The notes under the pieces: generated by a model
Told to the model about the DNA's origin: nothing
The model's database searches: none
What the model saw: the letters and a program-made list of their open reading frames with translations, nothing else
Translations under genes and position numbers: made by a program
In this document: positions 1 through 5,801 of the stretch, one piece after another
How the letters are laid out: every line of letters starts with the position of its first letter
How positions within the stretch are numbered: the stretch's first letter is position 1
DNA from: Methanobacteriota archaeon
GTDB taxonomy: Archaea > Thermoplasmatota > Thermoplasmata > RBG-16-68-12
Reading direction: 5' to 3'
DNA length: 9,128 nucleotides
Assembly (NCBI GenBank): GCA_005878665.1
Contig: VBLR01000138.1
Span: 1 to 9,128, forward strand

Positions 1-508
1 CGAAAAACCGCTCGCCTTCCTGAAAGACGGTCAGGTGGCCTCGCGAAATCTCGTTGGCCATCTCCGGGTCCGGGAGGAACTTCGCCAGATCCGCGCGGCC
101 GATCAACCACTGGGATTCCGGAATCGGCTGCTCGGTTTGATCCGGGAAGACGAGATAACCCGACTTGGGCGGCTCGGCCGGGAGCTCGTCCTCGGCGCCC
201 GTCGACCCGTCGTCGGCACCCGTCGGCACGTCGCCAAGGTCCGGTGACTCGGCCGGGGCTTCTCCCTCGGTTTCCGTCACATCGAGACCGGACTCGGGCT
301 CACCCGACGCATCGGGCACACCCGCATCCTCGCTCGGCGTCGAATCGAAGGCGCCCTCGTCTTCATTCAACGAAAGGGCAAGGCCTTGGTCCTCCGGGGC
401 GACCTGCGGTTGCGCCTTCCCGACCTCACGCTCCAGCCTCGCGCCGCACCCATCGCAAAACCGAGCGTCTTCCCGGTTCTCGCTTCCGCAATCCGGACAA
501 CTTGTCAC
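1..508 (-). CDS. Zinc-ribbon and FHA-domain protein, 3' end beyond the window
   Basis: Partial gene of 169 codons, open to the left edge, starting with GTG at 508. The first ATG (513) meets a stop after two codons, so GTG is the only sensible start; GAGG lies about 10 bases upstream. Residues 4-21 form a zinc ribbon (C4-x2-C7-x10-C18-x2-C21). Residues 30-115 are a low-complexity, Asp/Glu/Pro/Gly-rich linker. From about residue 117 an FHA domain begins, with the hallmark GR (G137, R138) and SxxH (S155-R-G-H158); the C-terminal NG part is cut off. FHA domains bind phosphothreonine peptides, so this is probably a cytoplasmic reader of Ser/Thr phosphorylation. It starts 4 bases after the VWA gene stop, so the two are surely one operon. 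The FHA call rests on about 50 visible residues but both diagnostic motifs are present. Partner kinase not visible. Confidence 0.85.
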   Translation of the reverse strand, partial: MTSCPDCGSENREDARFCDGCGARLEREVGKAQPQVAPEDQGLALSLNEDEGAFDSTPSEDAGVPDASGEPESGLDVTETEGEAPAESPDLGDVPTGADDGSTGAEDELPAEPPKSGYLVFPDQTEQPIPESQWLIGRADLAKFLPDPEMANEISRGHLTVFQEGERFF

Positions 509-512
509 GACA

Positions 513-1808
513 TCACTTCCTCGGCTTCTTCTTCCCGATGATCGTCGTCGCCTGAAGGAAGTCCTTCTTGGCAGACTCGCTCAGCTGGAGGCCGCTCCGC
601 GCCACCGTCGCCTGCGCATCCCGCATCGTCGTGACGACGTCGTTCAGCGCCGGGTTCGACCGAGCCGCGGCGGCCGCCCCCGCATCCGTGGCGAGCGTCC
701 GCATAATCGTCTCCGCCTTCTCGAGCGCCGACTTCTCTTTCGTCTGCACGGCCCTCTGCATGAGGACGGTGGCCTCCGCGGAACTCAACAGGGTGCGCGG
801 GTATGGGTTTGTCTCGGTGCCCCATTGCCTCGAGTCGTCGGTGAAGGTCACTTCGACGTCCGCCTGGACTTCGACCAACGAGAATCGGAGCAGCGTGGCC
901 CTCCCCGCGGGCTTTGCCGGCACGCCGATGCGGAACACGAGCGTCTGCGCCTCACCGGCAATCAGGTCTCGGAGCGGGACCGTGAACGCGCCCCCTTCGA
1001 GCTTCGGCCGGGGCAGTCGGTTCAGGACGGGTCGGACGCTGTACGCGTCGGCGAGCTCCGAACCGGGCATGATCGAGACCTTCAGTTCCGGATTCGAGAC
1101 CACGGTCCCGGCCATCTGCGCCGCCTGGTCCTGGAAGACCTGGGGCAGATCGCCCTTCCCGGCGTCGATGTGGTGCCACAGTCCTCCGGCGGATTCGGCG
1201 ACCTTCTGCAGCAGAGACTCGTTGTAGTCGGTCCCGATGCCGATCGCGGTAATCGTGATGCCGGCTTCCCGCATGTTCTGCGCGAGGCTCACGAACTCCC
1301 GGCCGTCGGTCTTGCCGACGGTGGGATTGCCGTCCGTCAGGAGGATGACCCGATTCACGATACCGGCTTCCTGAGCGCCCCGGCGCGCCTGTTGGAAGGC
1401 GGCCTCCAGTCCGGCGTACATTGAGGTCAGGCCGCTGACCGAGATGGCCTTCACCGCCGCCGCGACCTCGCGGGAGTTTCCGACCTTCGCCATGGGTAGC
1501 TGGACCGTCACCGTGTCCGAGAAAGACACGATGGAGATCTGGTCGGTCGGGCGCAGTTGCTTGAGCAGGCCCAGGGCCGCCGCTTTCGCCTGCTCGATTT
1601 TCTCGCCGTCCATCGACCCGCTCGAATCGATCGCGAGGGAAATGCTCCGAGTTCGCGCGGCGACGACGGCGGCGGACGGGGTCAGGTCCACGGCTACGTA
1701 CACGGAGGTGCCCAAATTGGGCCTCAAGCTCGCGCGATTGACCGTGCATTGCATGGCGAAGGGCGATCGCTTCTGGGGACGATTCTGGGGCTCCATCACT
1801 GGTCTCAT
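513..1808 (-). CDS. VWA (von Willebrand factor A) domain protein
   Basis: About 431 residues, no signal peptide and no membrane segment, so probably cytoplasmic. Counting from the GTG at 1817, the metal-binding MIDAS site is complete: D64-S-S-G-S68, T131 and D162 in LTDGNPT. The VWA domain covers roughly residues 55-235; a predicted beta-rich region follows (about 240-345, with PGSELADAY), then a helical C-terminal part ending in a Lys-rich tail. Such VWA proteins bind divalent metal and a protein partner and often act as scaffolds. ATG at 1808 is preferred because GGTG lies 7 bases before it; GTG at 1817 and ATG at 1796 are alternatives. The next gene, 4 bases downstream, encodes an FHA protein, suggesting a phosphorylation-dependent complex (inference). 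The family call is firm; the precise function is unknown. Confidence 0.92.
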   Translation of the reverse strand: MRPVMEPQNRPQKRSPFAMQCTVNRASLRPNLGTSVYVAVDLTPSAAVVAARTRSISLAIDSSGSMDGEKIEQAKAAALGLLKQLRPTDQISIVSFSDTVTVQLPMAKVGNSREVAAAVKAISVSGLTSMYAGLEAAFQQARRGAQEAGIVNRVILLTDGNPTVGKTDGREFVSLAQNMREAGITITAIGIGTDYNESLLQKVAESAGGLWHHIDAGKGDLPQVFQDQAAQMAGTVVSNPELKVSIMPGSELADAYSVRPVLNRLPRPKLEGGAFTVPLRDLIAGEAQTLVFRIGVPAKPAGRATLLRFSLVEVQADVEVTFTDDSRQWGTETNPYPRTLLSSAEATVLMQRAVQTKEKSALEKAETIMRTLATDAGAAAAARSNPALNDVVTTMRDAQATVARSGLQLSESAKKDFLQATTIIGKKKPRK

Positions 1809-1868
1809 TTTTCCCACCGAGGGCCGGGCGATGGAGGCGACGGTTTCTTAGCTCTTGCGACCCCGTTC

Positions 1869-2078
1869 TCACGGATTGATTCTAACGTCAGGGCACGCAA
1901 TCCTGAGCGGAAGCGTCACAATGGAACGTATGCCGACGGCCCTCAGGTGCGTCGCGAGACGGGCGTCATGGGGCCCCTGGAGGCAACCGCGGCTCAGATG
2001 AGCCATATGACCAGGAGCCTCGTTGCACCGCTTCCCGTTCGGAATCTCACAGCCACTACAAGTTGTCGTATTTCCCAT
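1869..2078 (-). CDS. Doubtful small Cys-containing ORF
   Basis: A 69-residue ORF starting at ATG 2078, lying alone in the 1809-2129 interval between the VapBC pair and the VWA gene. The N-terminal part has C7-x2-C10-x7-C18, then H24, H27 and C33, which could form a small metal site. There is no convincing ribosome site and third-codon positions are much less GC-rich than in neighbouring genes. It may be a real recently acquired gene, a decayed fragment, or chance. Apart from this ORF I see no gene or RNA in the interval; a weak TATA-like stretch for the VWA operon lies near 1848-1857. Confidence 0.22.
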   Translation of the reverse strand: MGNTTTCSGCEIPNGKRCNEAPGHMAHLSRGCLQGPHDARLATHLRAVGIRSIVTLPLRIACPDVRINP

Positions 2079-2129
2079 CTCTCGCTCGCCTAGGCCGCCG
2101 GCTCCGTCGGCTCTCCCGTGGACGACCCC

Positions 2130-2516
2130 TTAATCAACGGTGACAACCCGGAGGCCGGGCACCACGGAATAGTCGCGGTCCCGCGTCGCGAGCGGCAGCC
2201 CGCGGAGCAGGGCATGGCTCGCGATGAGCAGATCGTACGAGGGTGGCGTCCGCCCCGTTGCCCGGAGGCGGACATGAAGTTCCCCGGCAAGCTGGGCCAT
2301 CGCGGGAGCGAACGGGTCCACATCGACAGAGGAGAGGAGATCGTGTACGCCAGCCCTTCGGCGCGCATTCGTCGCTCCCTTCCAGAGCTCCCAGGCCGCC
2401 AGTGCCGGCACCTGGACGGGGCCGCGGCGTCGTTCCGTCTCAAGGAATTCCGTCGCTCTCGCCACGCCACGGAGATGGTCAATCAAGACGCTGGAGTCGA
2501 CGACGACACCCGGCAT
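2130..2516 (-). CDS. vapC: VapC-type PIN-domain ribonuclease toxin
   Basis: A complete 128-residue PIN domain. The acidic Mg-binding residues are in place: D7 in VVVDSSVLID, E43 in AWELWKGA, D95 in SYDLLIAS, and D113 (with D115) in TRDRDY. PIN toxins of VapBC pairs are Mg-dependent endoribonucleases that cleave tRNA or rRNA and arrest growth when the antitoxin is lost. It starts 11 bases after the vapB stop, the usual antitoxin-first order, so the two are co-transcribed. The ribosome site is poor, which suggests translational coupling to vapB. All catalytic residues are intact, so it should be active. The cellular target cannot be read from sequence. Confidence 0.93.
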   Translation of the reverse strand: MPGVVVDSSVLIDHLRGVARATEFLETERRRGPVQVPALAAWELWKGATNARRRAGVHDLLSSVDVDPFAPAMAQLAGELHVRLRATGRTPPSYDLLIASHALLRGLPLATRDRDYSVVPGLRVVTVD

Positions 2517-2527
2517 CAGTCCCAGCT

Positions 2528-2746
2528 CTACCGTTGCCGCCGGTGGCTTTCGAACACCGCAAGCGATTCCTGCCGCAGTGCCGCAACTTCGTCGTCCGTC
2601 GCGTCCTCCCAGCTCCCTGCGCTTGAACGAATGCGGCCAGATTTGCGGAAGTGCCGTTTCACGACTTTGCTGAACGAGTCCCGGGCATCGACCTTCAGCG
2701 CCGCGAGGATCTCATAGGCCTCCTCGTCGAGAGTAACGGTCTTCAT
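2528..2746 (-). CDS. vapB: VapB-type antitoxin (DUF217-like)
   Basis: A 72-residue protein beginning MKTVTLDEEAYEIL, typical of the small archaeal VapB group (DUF217/UPF0330). The N-terminal part (residues 1-35) is a ribbon-helix-helix-like DNA-binding and dimerisation region; the charged C-terminal tail (45-72) should wrap the PIN toxin. The frame is open further upstream, but ATG 2746 is chosen because family homology starts there and a TATA-like box sits about 30 bases upstream, giving an almost leaderless transcript. A 7-bp inverted repeat between that box and the start codon is a good autoregulatory operator. It is followed 11 bases later by vapC. The family is recalled from its N-terminal motif, not from a search. 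Confidence 0.88.
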   Translation of the reverse strand: MKTVTLDEEAYEILAALKVDARDSFSKVVKRHFRKSGRIRSSAGSWEDATDDEVAALRQESLAVFESHRRQR

Positions 2747-2749
2747 GCA

Positions 2750-2770
2750 TTCGTGCAATGGACGCACGAA
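2750..2770. promoter_or_regulatory. Palindromic operator of vapBC
   Basis: Perfect inverted repeat TTCGTGC / GCACGAA with a 7-base spacer. It occupies exactly the space between the TATA-like box (2773-2778) and the vapB ATG (2746). VapB antitoxins typically bind such repeats and repress their own operon; that this one is bound is an inference. Confidence 0.65.
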
Positions 2771-2780
2771 CGAATAAACC
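2771..2780 (-). promoter_or_regulatory. TATA-like box of vapBC
   Basis: Minus-strand GGTTTATTCG. The AT core is about 26 bases from position 2750, so transcription would begin only a few bases before the vapB ATG. Seen directly; promoter function inferred from archaeal spacing rules. Confidence 0.55.
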
Positions 2781-2912
2781 TTGCGATGCTCGCCCGGCCT
2801 TTCGGCCGAAGTCGCACGAGCTGTCGGACCTCGACTCTTCTCCGCAACGATGTGATGCCGGCGCCTCGGACCACTAGCCGCACGCATCCCTTCGCCAGGA
2901 TGAGTTCATCTG

Positions 2913-2960
2913 CACTCGGCCACAAGTACGGGTGAATCCGATGCGTGGGCCAGGATTCGA
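2913..2960. repeat. Left copy of tRNA-Leu 3'-end direct repeat (putative att site)
   Basis: Positions 2941-2960 are identical over 20 bases to 3865-3884, which is the acceptor stem and T-arm part of tRNA-Leu(CAA) plus its discriminator base. Homology also continues on the outside: 2913-2935 matches 3835-3857 with two mismatches, then 5 unmatched bases (7 in the right copy). Homology stops abruptly after the T loop at 2960. A displaced tRNA 3' end is the classic footprint of site-specific integration. The rest of the 2747-3040 interval shows no other gene. Confidence 0.75.
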
Positions 2961-3040
2961 CCACGACTAGGGGCGGGTGCACTCGTTGGACCTCGTGGCC
3001 GGGGCCTCTCCTGGGAGAATCTCGGACGTCGTAGGATCGG

Positions 3041-3421
3041 CTACTTCTTCGAGTATCCGCTCTGTTTGCTGTAAGTGCGATGATCCCACAGGTAGAGAAT
3101 CCACACCCTCGCGCCGCCTGGTTCGCCAACGAGCGAATAGTAGCCGCGCCACCGCTCGGCCAATTCAAATCGGAAGAGGTTCGGGATGTCGTCCCCGTAG
3201 TCACGGACGAGGACGCCAGGCCAGCGATCCCGGGCAACGGGGTCACCGGCGGCTAAGGGGTTCGTCCACGCACGTGTCTCGAAAGTCGCGAGGCTCTTGA
3301 GTTTGGCTTTCGCCAGGCGTTTCTCCTCGCCACCGCCTTCCCTCGCCAAGCGACGCCACTCCTCAAGGACAGGGGCGGCTTCCGCGGCGTAATCGACACC
3401 GAGAAGCTTGGGCTTGGCCAA
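3041..3421 (-). CDS. RelE/ParE-like toxin candidate
   Basis: A 126-residue basic protein. Residues 10-50 are helical and charged; residues 80-118 give the RelE/ParE signature of strands with a conserved pattern: LFRFELAERWRGYYSLVG, then VWILYLWDHRTYSK. Candidate functional residues are R84, R92, Y94/Y95, H114, R115 and Y117. RelE-fold toxins cleave mRNA in the ribosome or poison gyrase. The start is TTG at 3421, with GGCGGT 5 bases upstream; no ATG is available before the conserved part. It begins 9 bases after the stop of the winged-helix gene, so it is the second gene of a two-gene operon, the antitoxin-toxin order. The fold is judged from pattern alone, so a divergent or non-toxic member is possible. 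Confidence 0.65.
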   Translation of the reverse strand: MAKPKLLGVDYAAEAAPVLEEWRRLAREGGGEEKRLAKAKLKSLATFETRAWTNPLAAGDPVARDRWPGVLVRDYGDDIPNLFRFELAERWRGYYSLVGEPGGARVWILYLWDHRTYSKQSGYSKK

Positions 3422-3430
3422 GCAGACCGC

Positions 3431-3679
3431 CTATTCGCCGCGGAGCCTAGCCTGCGTCGCGGCGGAGGTCCGGATCCAGAGGACTTGCCCGCCAGGCCCC
3501 TCGTCGTAGACCATCTCGTGGTCGGCCATGTACTCGAGACCCTCGTCGAGCAACGGCTGGCCGATTCGGTAACCGAGAGCCTGCCGAATCTTATACCGGG
3601 TCATGGGCATCGCCTGGCGCCGCAGAACATCTTCGATGGCCTTCAGCGTGGCCACGGTTGGACCCTTGTGCGAAATCAT
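3431..3679 (-). CDS. Winged-helix protein, putative antitoxin of the RelE-like pair
   Basis: About 82 residues from ATG 3679; GTG 3697 and TTG 3715 are alternative starts, and the TATA box at 3721-3730 would place the transcript start near 3699, making a leaderless GTG start possible. The middle of the protein looks like a winged helix: TLKAIEDVLRRQ, then TRYKIRQALGYRIGQPLL (recognition helix), LEYMADHEMVYDEG, and a Gly-rich wing before VLWI. It probably binds DNA and controls its own operon. The RelE/ParE-like gene follows after 9 bases. This is not a standard antitoxin family (no RHH, AbrB or Phd signature), so an antitoxin role is inferred only from order, size and company. Confidence 0.6.
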   Translation of the reverse strand: MISHKGPTVATLKAIEDVLRRQAMPMTRYKIRQALGYRIGQPLLDEGLEYMADHEMVYDEGPGGQVLWIRTSAATQARLRGE

Positions 3680-3719
3680 GGACGTGGAAGACGTCACCAA
3701 TAGGGAGGAGGGCAAGAAT

Positions 3720-3745
3720 AGTATATTAATTCATTGCTTAATGAA
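3720..3745 (-). promoter_or_regulatory. Promoter and hairpin upstream of winged-helix/RelE-like pair
   Basis: Minus-strand ATTAATATAC (3721-3730) is a strong archaeal TATA-like box. Directly upstream of it is a perfect inverted repeat, TTCATT-GCTT-AATGAA (3730-3745). The region is clearly AT-richer than the surroundings. The repeat could be a regulator site for the winged-helix product; this is inferred. Confidence 0.5.
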
Positions 3746-3834
3746 GTCGTTACCGTCAAGTGGTGGACCTGTAGGTTAGCAATCAAAGTTCGGAGTAAAG
3801 ATGAGTGCACGCACACGCATCCCCGATCAACTCC

Positions 3835-3884
3835 CACTCGCCCACAAGTAAGGGTGAGTTAGTGATGCGTGGGCCAGGATTCGA
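3835..3884. repeat. Right copy of tRNA-Leu direct repeat (putative att site)
   Basis: Covers the T-arm and acceptor 3' strand of tRNA-Leu(CAA) (3865-3884, 20 bases identical to 2941-2960) and about 30 bases downstream of the tRNA, which match 2913-2940 imperfectly. In an integration model this is the copy that rebuilt the functional tRNA. Confidence 0.7.
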
Positions 3885-3950
3885 ACCTGGGAACCCCTTC
3901 GGGAAGGGATCTTGAGTCCCTCGCCTTTGACCAGGCTTGGCTACCCACGC
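3866..3950 (-). tRNA. tRNA-Leu (anticodon CAA)
   Basis: An 85-base class II tRNA without intron. The acceptor stem GCGTGGG/CCCACGC pairs fully, with discriminator A. The D arm is GCC...GGC. The anticodon stem AGGGA/TCCCT encloses the loop CTCAAGA, anticodon CAA, reading UUG leucine codons. The long variable arm (CCC-GAA-GGG) is typical of tRNA-Leu, and the T arm CCAGG-TTCGAAT-CCTGG is canonical. CCA is not encoded, as is common in archaea. A TATA-like sequence lies about 27 bases upstream. Its 3' end is duplicated at 2941-2960. Confidence 0.97.
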
Positions 3951-3972
3951 GCGGCCGCGCAGAGGCCGCGGT

Positions 3973-3982
3973 CCGTAAAACC
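3973..3982 (-). promoter_or_regulatory. TATA-like box of tRNA-Leu
   Basis: Minus-strand GGTTTTACGG, centred about 27 bases before the tRNA 5' end at 3950, with a purine-rich BRE-like stretch (GGGAAA) just upstream. The spacing fits an archaeal stable-RNA promoter. Confidence 0.55.
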
Positions 3983-4063
3983 TTTCCCGTCGCACGGCGA
4001 CTCGGTCACGCCACCCGAGGCTTTTTCCTGTCGGCCCGCTTCGGGGCCGCGAAGGCGGCGTCC

Positions 4064-4441
4064 ATGGTGCAGTACTTCACGAAGGGATTCTTCGACGAAA
4101 TTGCGAGCCGCCTCAACACGGACTCGGAGTGGGGGAAGAAGGCCGCCGGGATCACCGCGAAGATCGTCCTCACGTGCTCCGATCGGAACGCGTCGTTCCT
4201 CGTCGACATTCAGGCCGGCCGGGTCGCGGTCCACGAAGTCCCGGCTGACGTCCCCGCGGATTTCAAGTTCGAAGGAACCTACGAGGCGTGGGCGCAGCTC
4301 GGGAAAGGTGAGAAGGATTTCCAGGGGCTCGTGTTGGGCGGGAGAATCCGATTCCGAGGCTCGATGCCGAAGGTCATGGCCCTTATGGGCCCCCTGGGCC
4401 GCATCACCCAACTCGCGCAACAGGTCCCGAAGGAGTTCTAG
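4064..4441 (+). CDS. SCP2 sterol-carrier-like lipid-binding protein
   Basis: 125 residues, about the length of one stand-alone SCP2 domain. The pattern fits: an N-terminal helix (MVQYFTKGFFDEIASRLN), a strand with TAKIVLTCSDRNASFLVDI, GRVAV, then ADFKFEGTYEAWAQLGKG, GRIRFRGSMPKVMAL, and a terminal helix. SCP2 domains form a hydrophobic tunnel that carries fatty acids, acyl-CoA or sterol-like lipids. The frame is open upstream through the tRNA, but homology begins at ATG 4064, so that start is used; no strong ribosome site is seen. The tail overlaps the 3' end of the convergent membrane-protein gene by 38 bases. A nearby acyl-CoA dehydrogenase supports a lipid role. The ligand is unknown. Confidence 0.85.
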   Translation: MVQYFTKGFFDEIASRLNTDSEWGKKAAGITAKIVLTCSDRNASFLVDIQAGRVAVHEVPADVPADFKFEGTYEAWAQLGKGEKDFQGLVLGGRIRFRGSMPKVMALMGPLGRITQLAQQVPKEF

Positions 4442-4826
4442 CGGCCGTCCAGAACGCGATCACGGCGACCAGGAGGCCACTCGCTTCGAGGAAGCCGAGG
4501 AGAGAGGCGGTCGCGACGAAGAGCACGGTCCAGGTTGACGACCCGATGAGAGCGACGTTGTCGGGACCGGGGACGAGGAAATGGCTAACGAGTCCGTACA
4601 CGAATGAAGCGCCCATCAGGACCGCGAGGAGCGCGGCCGCGAGCGGCGGATTGAACCGCAGGATCACGAGGGCCACGAGGGGGCCGATCAGGATGACGCC
4701 GAGGATGAATGCGAGATCGAGACCGACGGGCACAATCTGAAGCGCGAAGTGTGCCGTCGCGTGAACCAACGTCACGAGGAAATGGGCCAGCACGAAGCCG
4801 ATCAGATACCGGTCGAGGCGCTCCAT
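4404..4826 (-). CDS. Four-helix membrane protein of unknown function
   Basis: 140 residues with four strongly hydrophobic segments at about 8-33, 37-58, 62-85 and 100-127. Several histidines lie in or near membrane segments (H15, H23, H26, H82). I do not recognise a family. It begins 3 bases after the stop of the upstream SDR gene, and GGAGGTCAT inside the end of that gene is a near-perfect ribosome site 5-8 bases before ATG 4826, so the pair is an operon with coupled translation. Its 3' end overlaps the SCP2-like gene from the other strand by 38 bases. Continuous hydrophobic coding and the ribosome site make it a real gene. Confidence 0.82.
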   Translation of the reverse strand: MERLDRYLIGFVLAHFLVTLVHATAHFALQIVPVGLDLAFILGVILIGPLVALVILRFNPPLAAALLAVLMGASFVYGLVSHFLVPGPDNVALIGSSTWTVLFVATASLLGFLEASGLLVAVIAFWTAARTPSGPVARVG

Positions 4827-4829
4827 CCC

Positions 4830-5777
4830 TCATGACCTCCGAGACGGGAAGCCTTCGGCCCGCCACGATTTCACGACCTCATCCAGGCCCTCCGCGTACG
4901 TCGGAAAGGAAGGTCGCCACCCGAAGTCCCGTCGGAATCGCGCATTCGAGGTCGAGAACGAGGAGGTCAACAGCCGGGTCCCGTATCGACCCAGGAACAT
5001 CCGCGCGAGCCACCGCGGCATTCGGCGGGGCGGGCGTGCGCCGAGTCGTTTGGCCATCTCCCCTAGGAACTCGACGAGGGTCACCGGGCGATCATCGACG
5101 ACATGCCACACGCCGGGCTTCGGCGCTTCGGCGGCCGTGACGAAGGCGCTCGCGGCGTCGTCCGTGTGAATCAGTGACCACAGCGGGCTCTGGCGACCGA
5201 CGAGCACCGGGCGTCCCTTGGCGATCGAGTCGGCCAGAATTCGCGTATGCCAGCCATCGGCGGAGTAGAATCCGCCGCACCGCAACGCGAGCGTGGGGAA
5301 ACCTTGCGACGAACCGGCCTCCCGGGCGATCCGCTCCCCGTCGAGGGCCGAGGCGAGGATTGGATCTCTTGCGGGTGATGCGTCCTCGTCGAACGGGCGT
5401 CCGTCGAGCGTCCCGACGGCCCAGACGACGCTCTCCTGGAGGAATGCCCGAGCGCCGACGCGCGCCGTAGCCGCCACGAGCGAGCGCGTCCCCTCCCGAC
5501 GGATTCGATCGTTCATGACCCAATCCTTGGGTCCGGTGCGGACTTTCGTCGGGATCGCGGTCGCCGCCCGGATGATGATCTCACATCCTTGCGCCGCCTG
5601 AGCGACCGCATTCGCGTCGAACAGGTCGGCGCGACGAGGTTCCCCACCGAGCGATCGCACCGTCGCCTCTGCGGTTTCGCTTCGTGCGAGGCCCACGACC
5701 CTGTGATTGCGCGCGACGAGCTGCCGAACGATTCGGCGCCCGAGCACCCCGCTGGCGCCCGCCACGAGCACGCGCAT
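4830..5777 (-). CDS. Atypical NAD(P)-binding SDR (epimerase/dehydratase-like)
   Basis: 315 residues, usual for extended or atypical short-chain dehydrogenases. The Rossmann motif is complete (G7-x2-G10-x2-G13), followed by D51 in RADLFD, and later LALRCGGFYS, SLIHTDDAASAF and GVWHVVDDRPVT, all standard landmarks of NAD-dependent epimerase/dehydratases. The catalytic Tyr-x3-Lys pair expected near residues 141-150 is missing (LASALDGERI), placing it with atypical SDRs that may bind rather than oxidise, or use other residues. ATG 5777 has no ribosome site, and a TATA-like box 26-30 bases upstream predicts a leaderless mRNA. It is the first gene of an operon with the membrane protein and is divergent from acyl-CoA dehydrogenase. 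The substrate cannot be told. Confidence 0.9.
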   Translation of the reverse strand: MRVLVAGASGVLGRRIVRQLVARNHRVVGLARSETAEATVRSLGGEPRRADLFDANAVAQAAQGCEIIIRAATAIPTKVRTGPKDWVMNDRIRREGTRSLVAATARVGARAFLQESVVWAVGTLDGRPFDEDASPARDPILASALDGERIAREAGSSQGFPTLALRCGGFYSADGWHTRILADSIAKGRPVLVGRQSPLWSLIHTDDAASAFVTAAEAPKPGVWHVVDDRPVTLVEFLGEMAKRLGARPPRRMPRWLARMFLGRYGTRLLTSSFSTSNARFRRDFGWRPSFPTYAEGLDEVVKSWRAEGFPSRRS

Positions 5778-5801
5778 ACGGAGGTCATGTCTATCGAACG
5801 A

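Larger units (their letters stand above)
2913..3884. mobile_element. Putative integrase-less tRNA-Leu-targeted module
   Basis: The interval is flanked by direct repeats of 48 and 50 bases (2913-2960 and 3835-3884), whose 20-base identical cores are 924 bp apart. The right copy is inside the intact tRNA-Leu; the left is a truncated tRNA end. Only two small genes lie between, a winged-helix protein and a RelE/ParE-like protein, with an AT-richer promoter region (3715-3790). No integrase or recombinase is present, so it would have been moved by an enzyme supplied in trans, or be a deletion remnant of a larger element. An old tandem tRNA duplication followed by decay is the main alternative. Confidence 0.5.

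Noticed and set aside
165..1424. Long plus-strand ORF of 419 codons opposite the VWA and FHA genes
   Set aside because: Low-complexity Ser/Pro/Arg-rich antisense product; the minus-strand frames carry the real domains.
952..1872. Long minus-strand ORF of 306 codons in a second frame of the VWA gene
   Set aside because: Arg/Gly/Pro-rich translation with no motif; it is an out-of-frame shadow of the VWA gene, which has an intact MIDAS.
2743..3246. Minus-strand ORF spanning the left repeat and part of the RelE-like gene
   Set aside because: It runs out of frame through the RelE-like gene and across the tRNA fragment, with no motif.
3866..3950. Intron in tRNA-Leu
   Set aside because: The anticodon loop is exactly seven bases and all stems pair without an insertion.
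3783..3995. Minus-strand ORF covering tRNA-Leu
   Set aside because: It is a translation of the tRNA and its flanks; the tRNA folds completely.
3869..4063. N-terminal extension of the SCP2-like gene through the tRNA
   Set aside because: The extension reads tRNA sequence antisense; SCP2 similarity begins at ATG 4064.
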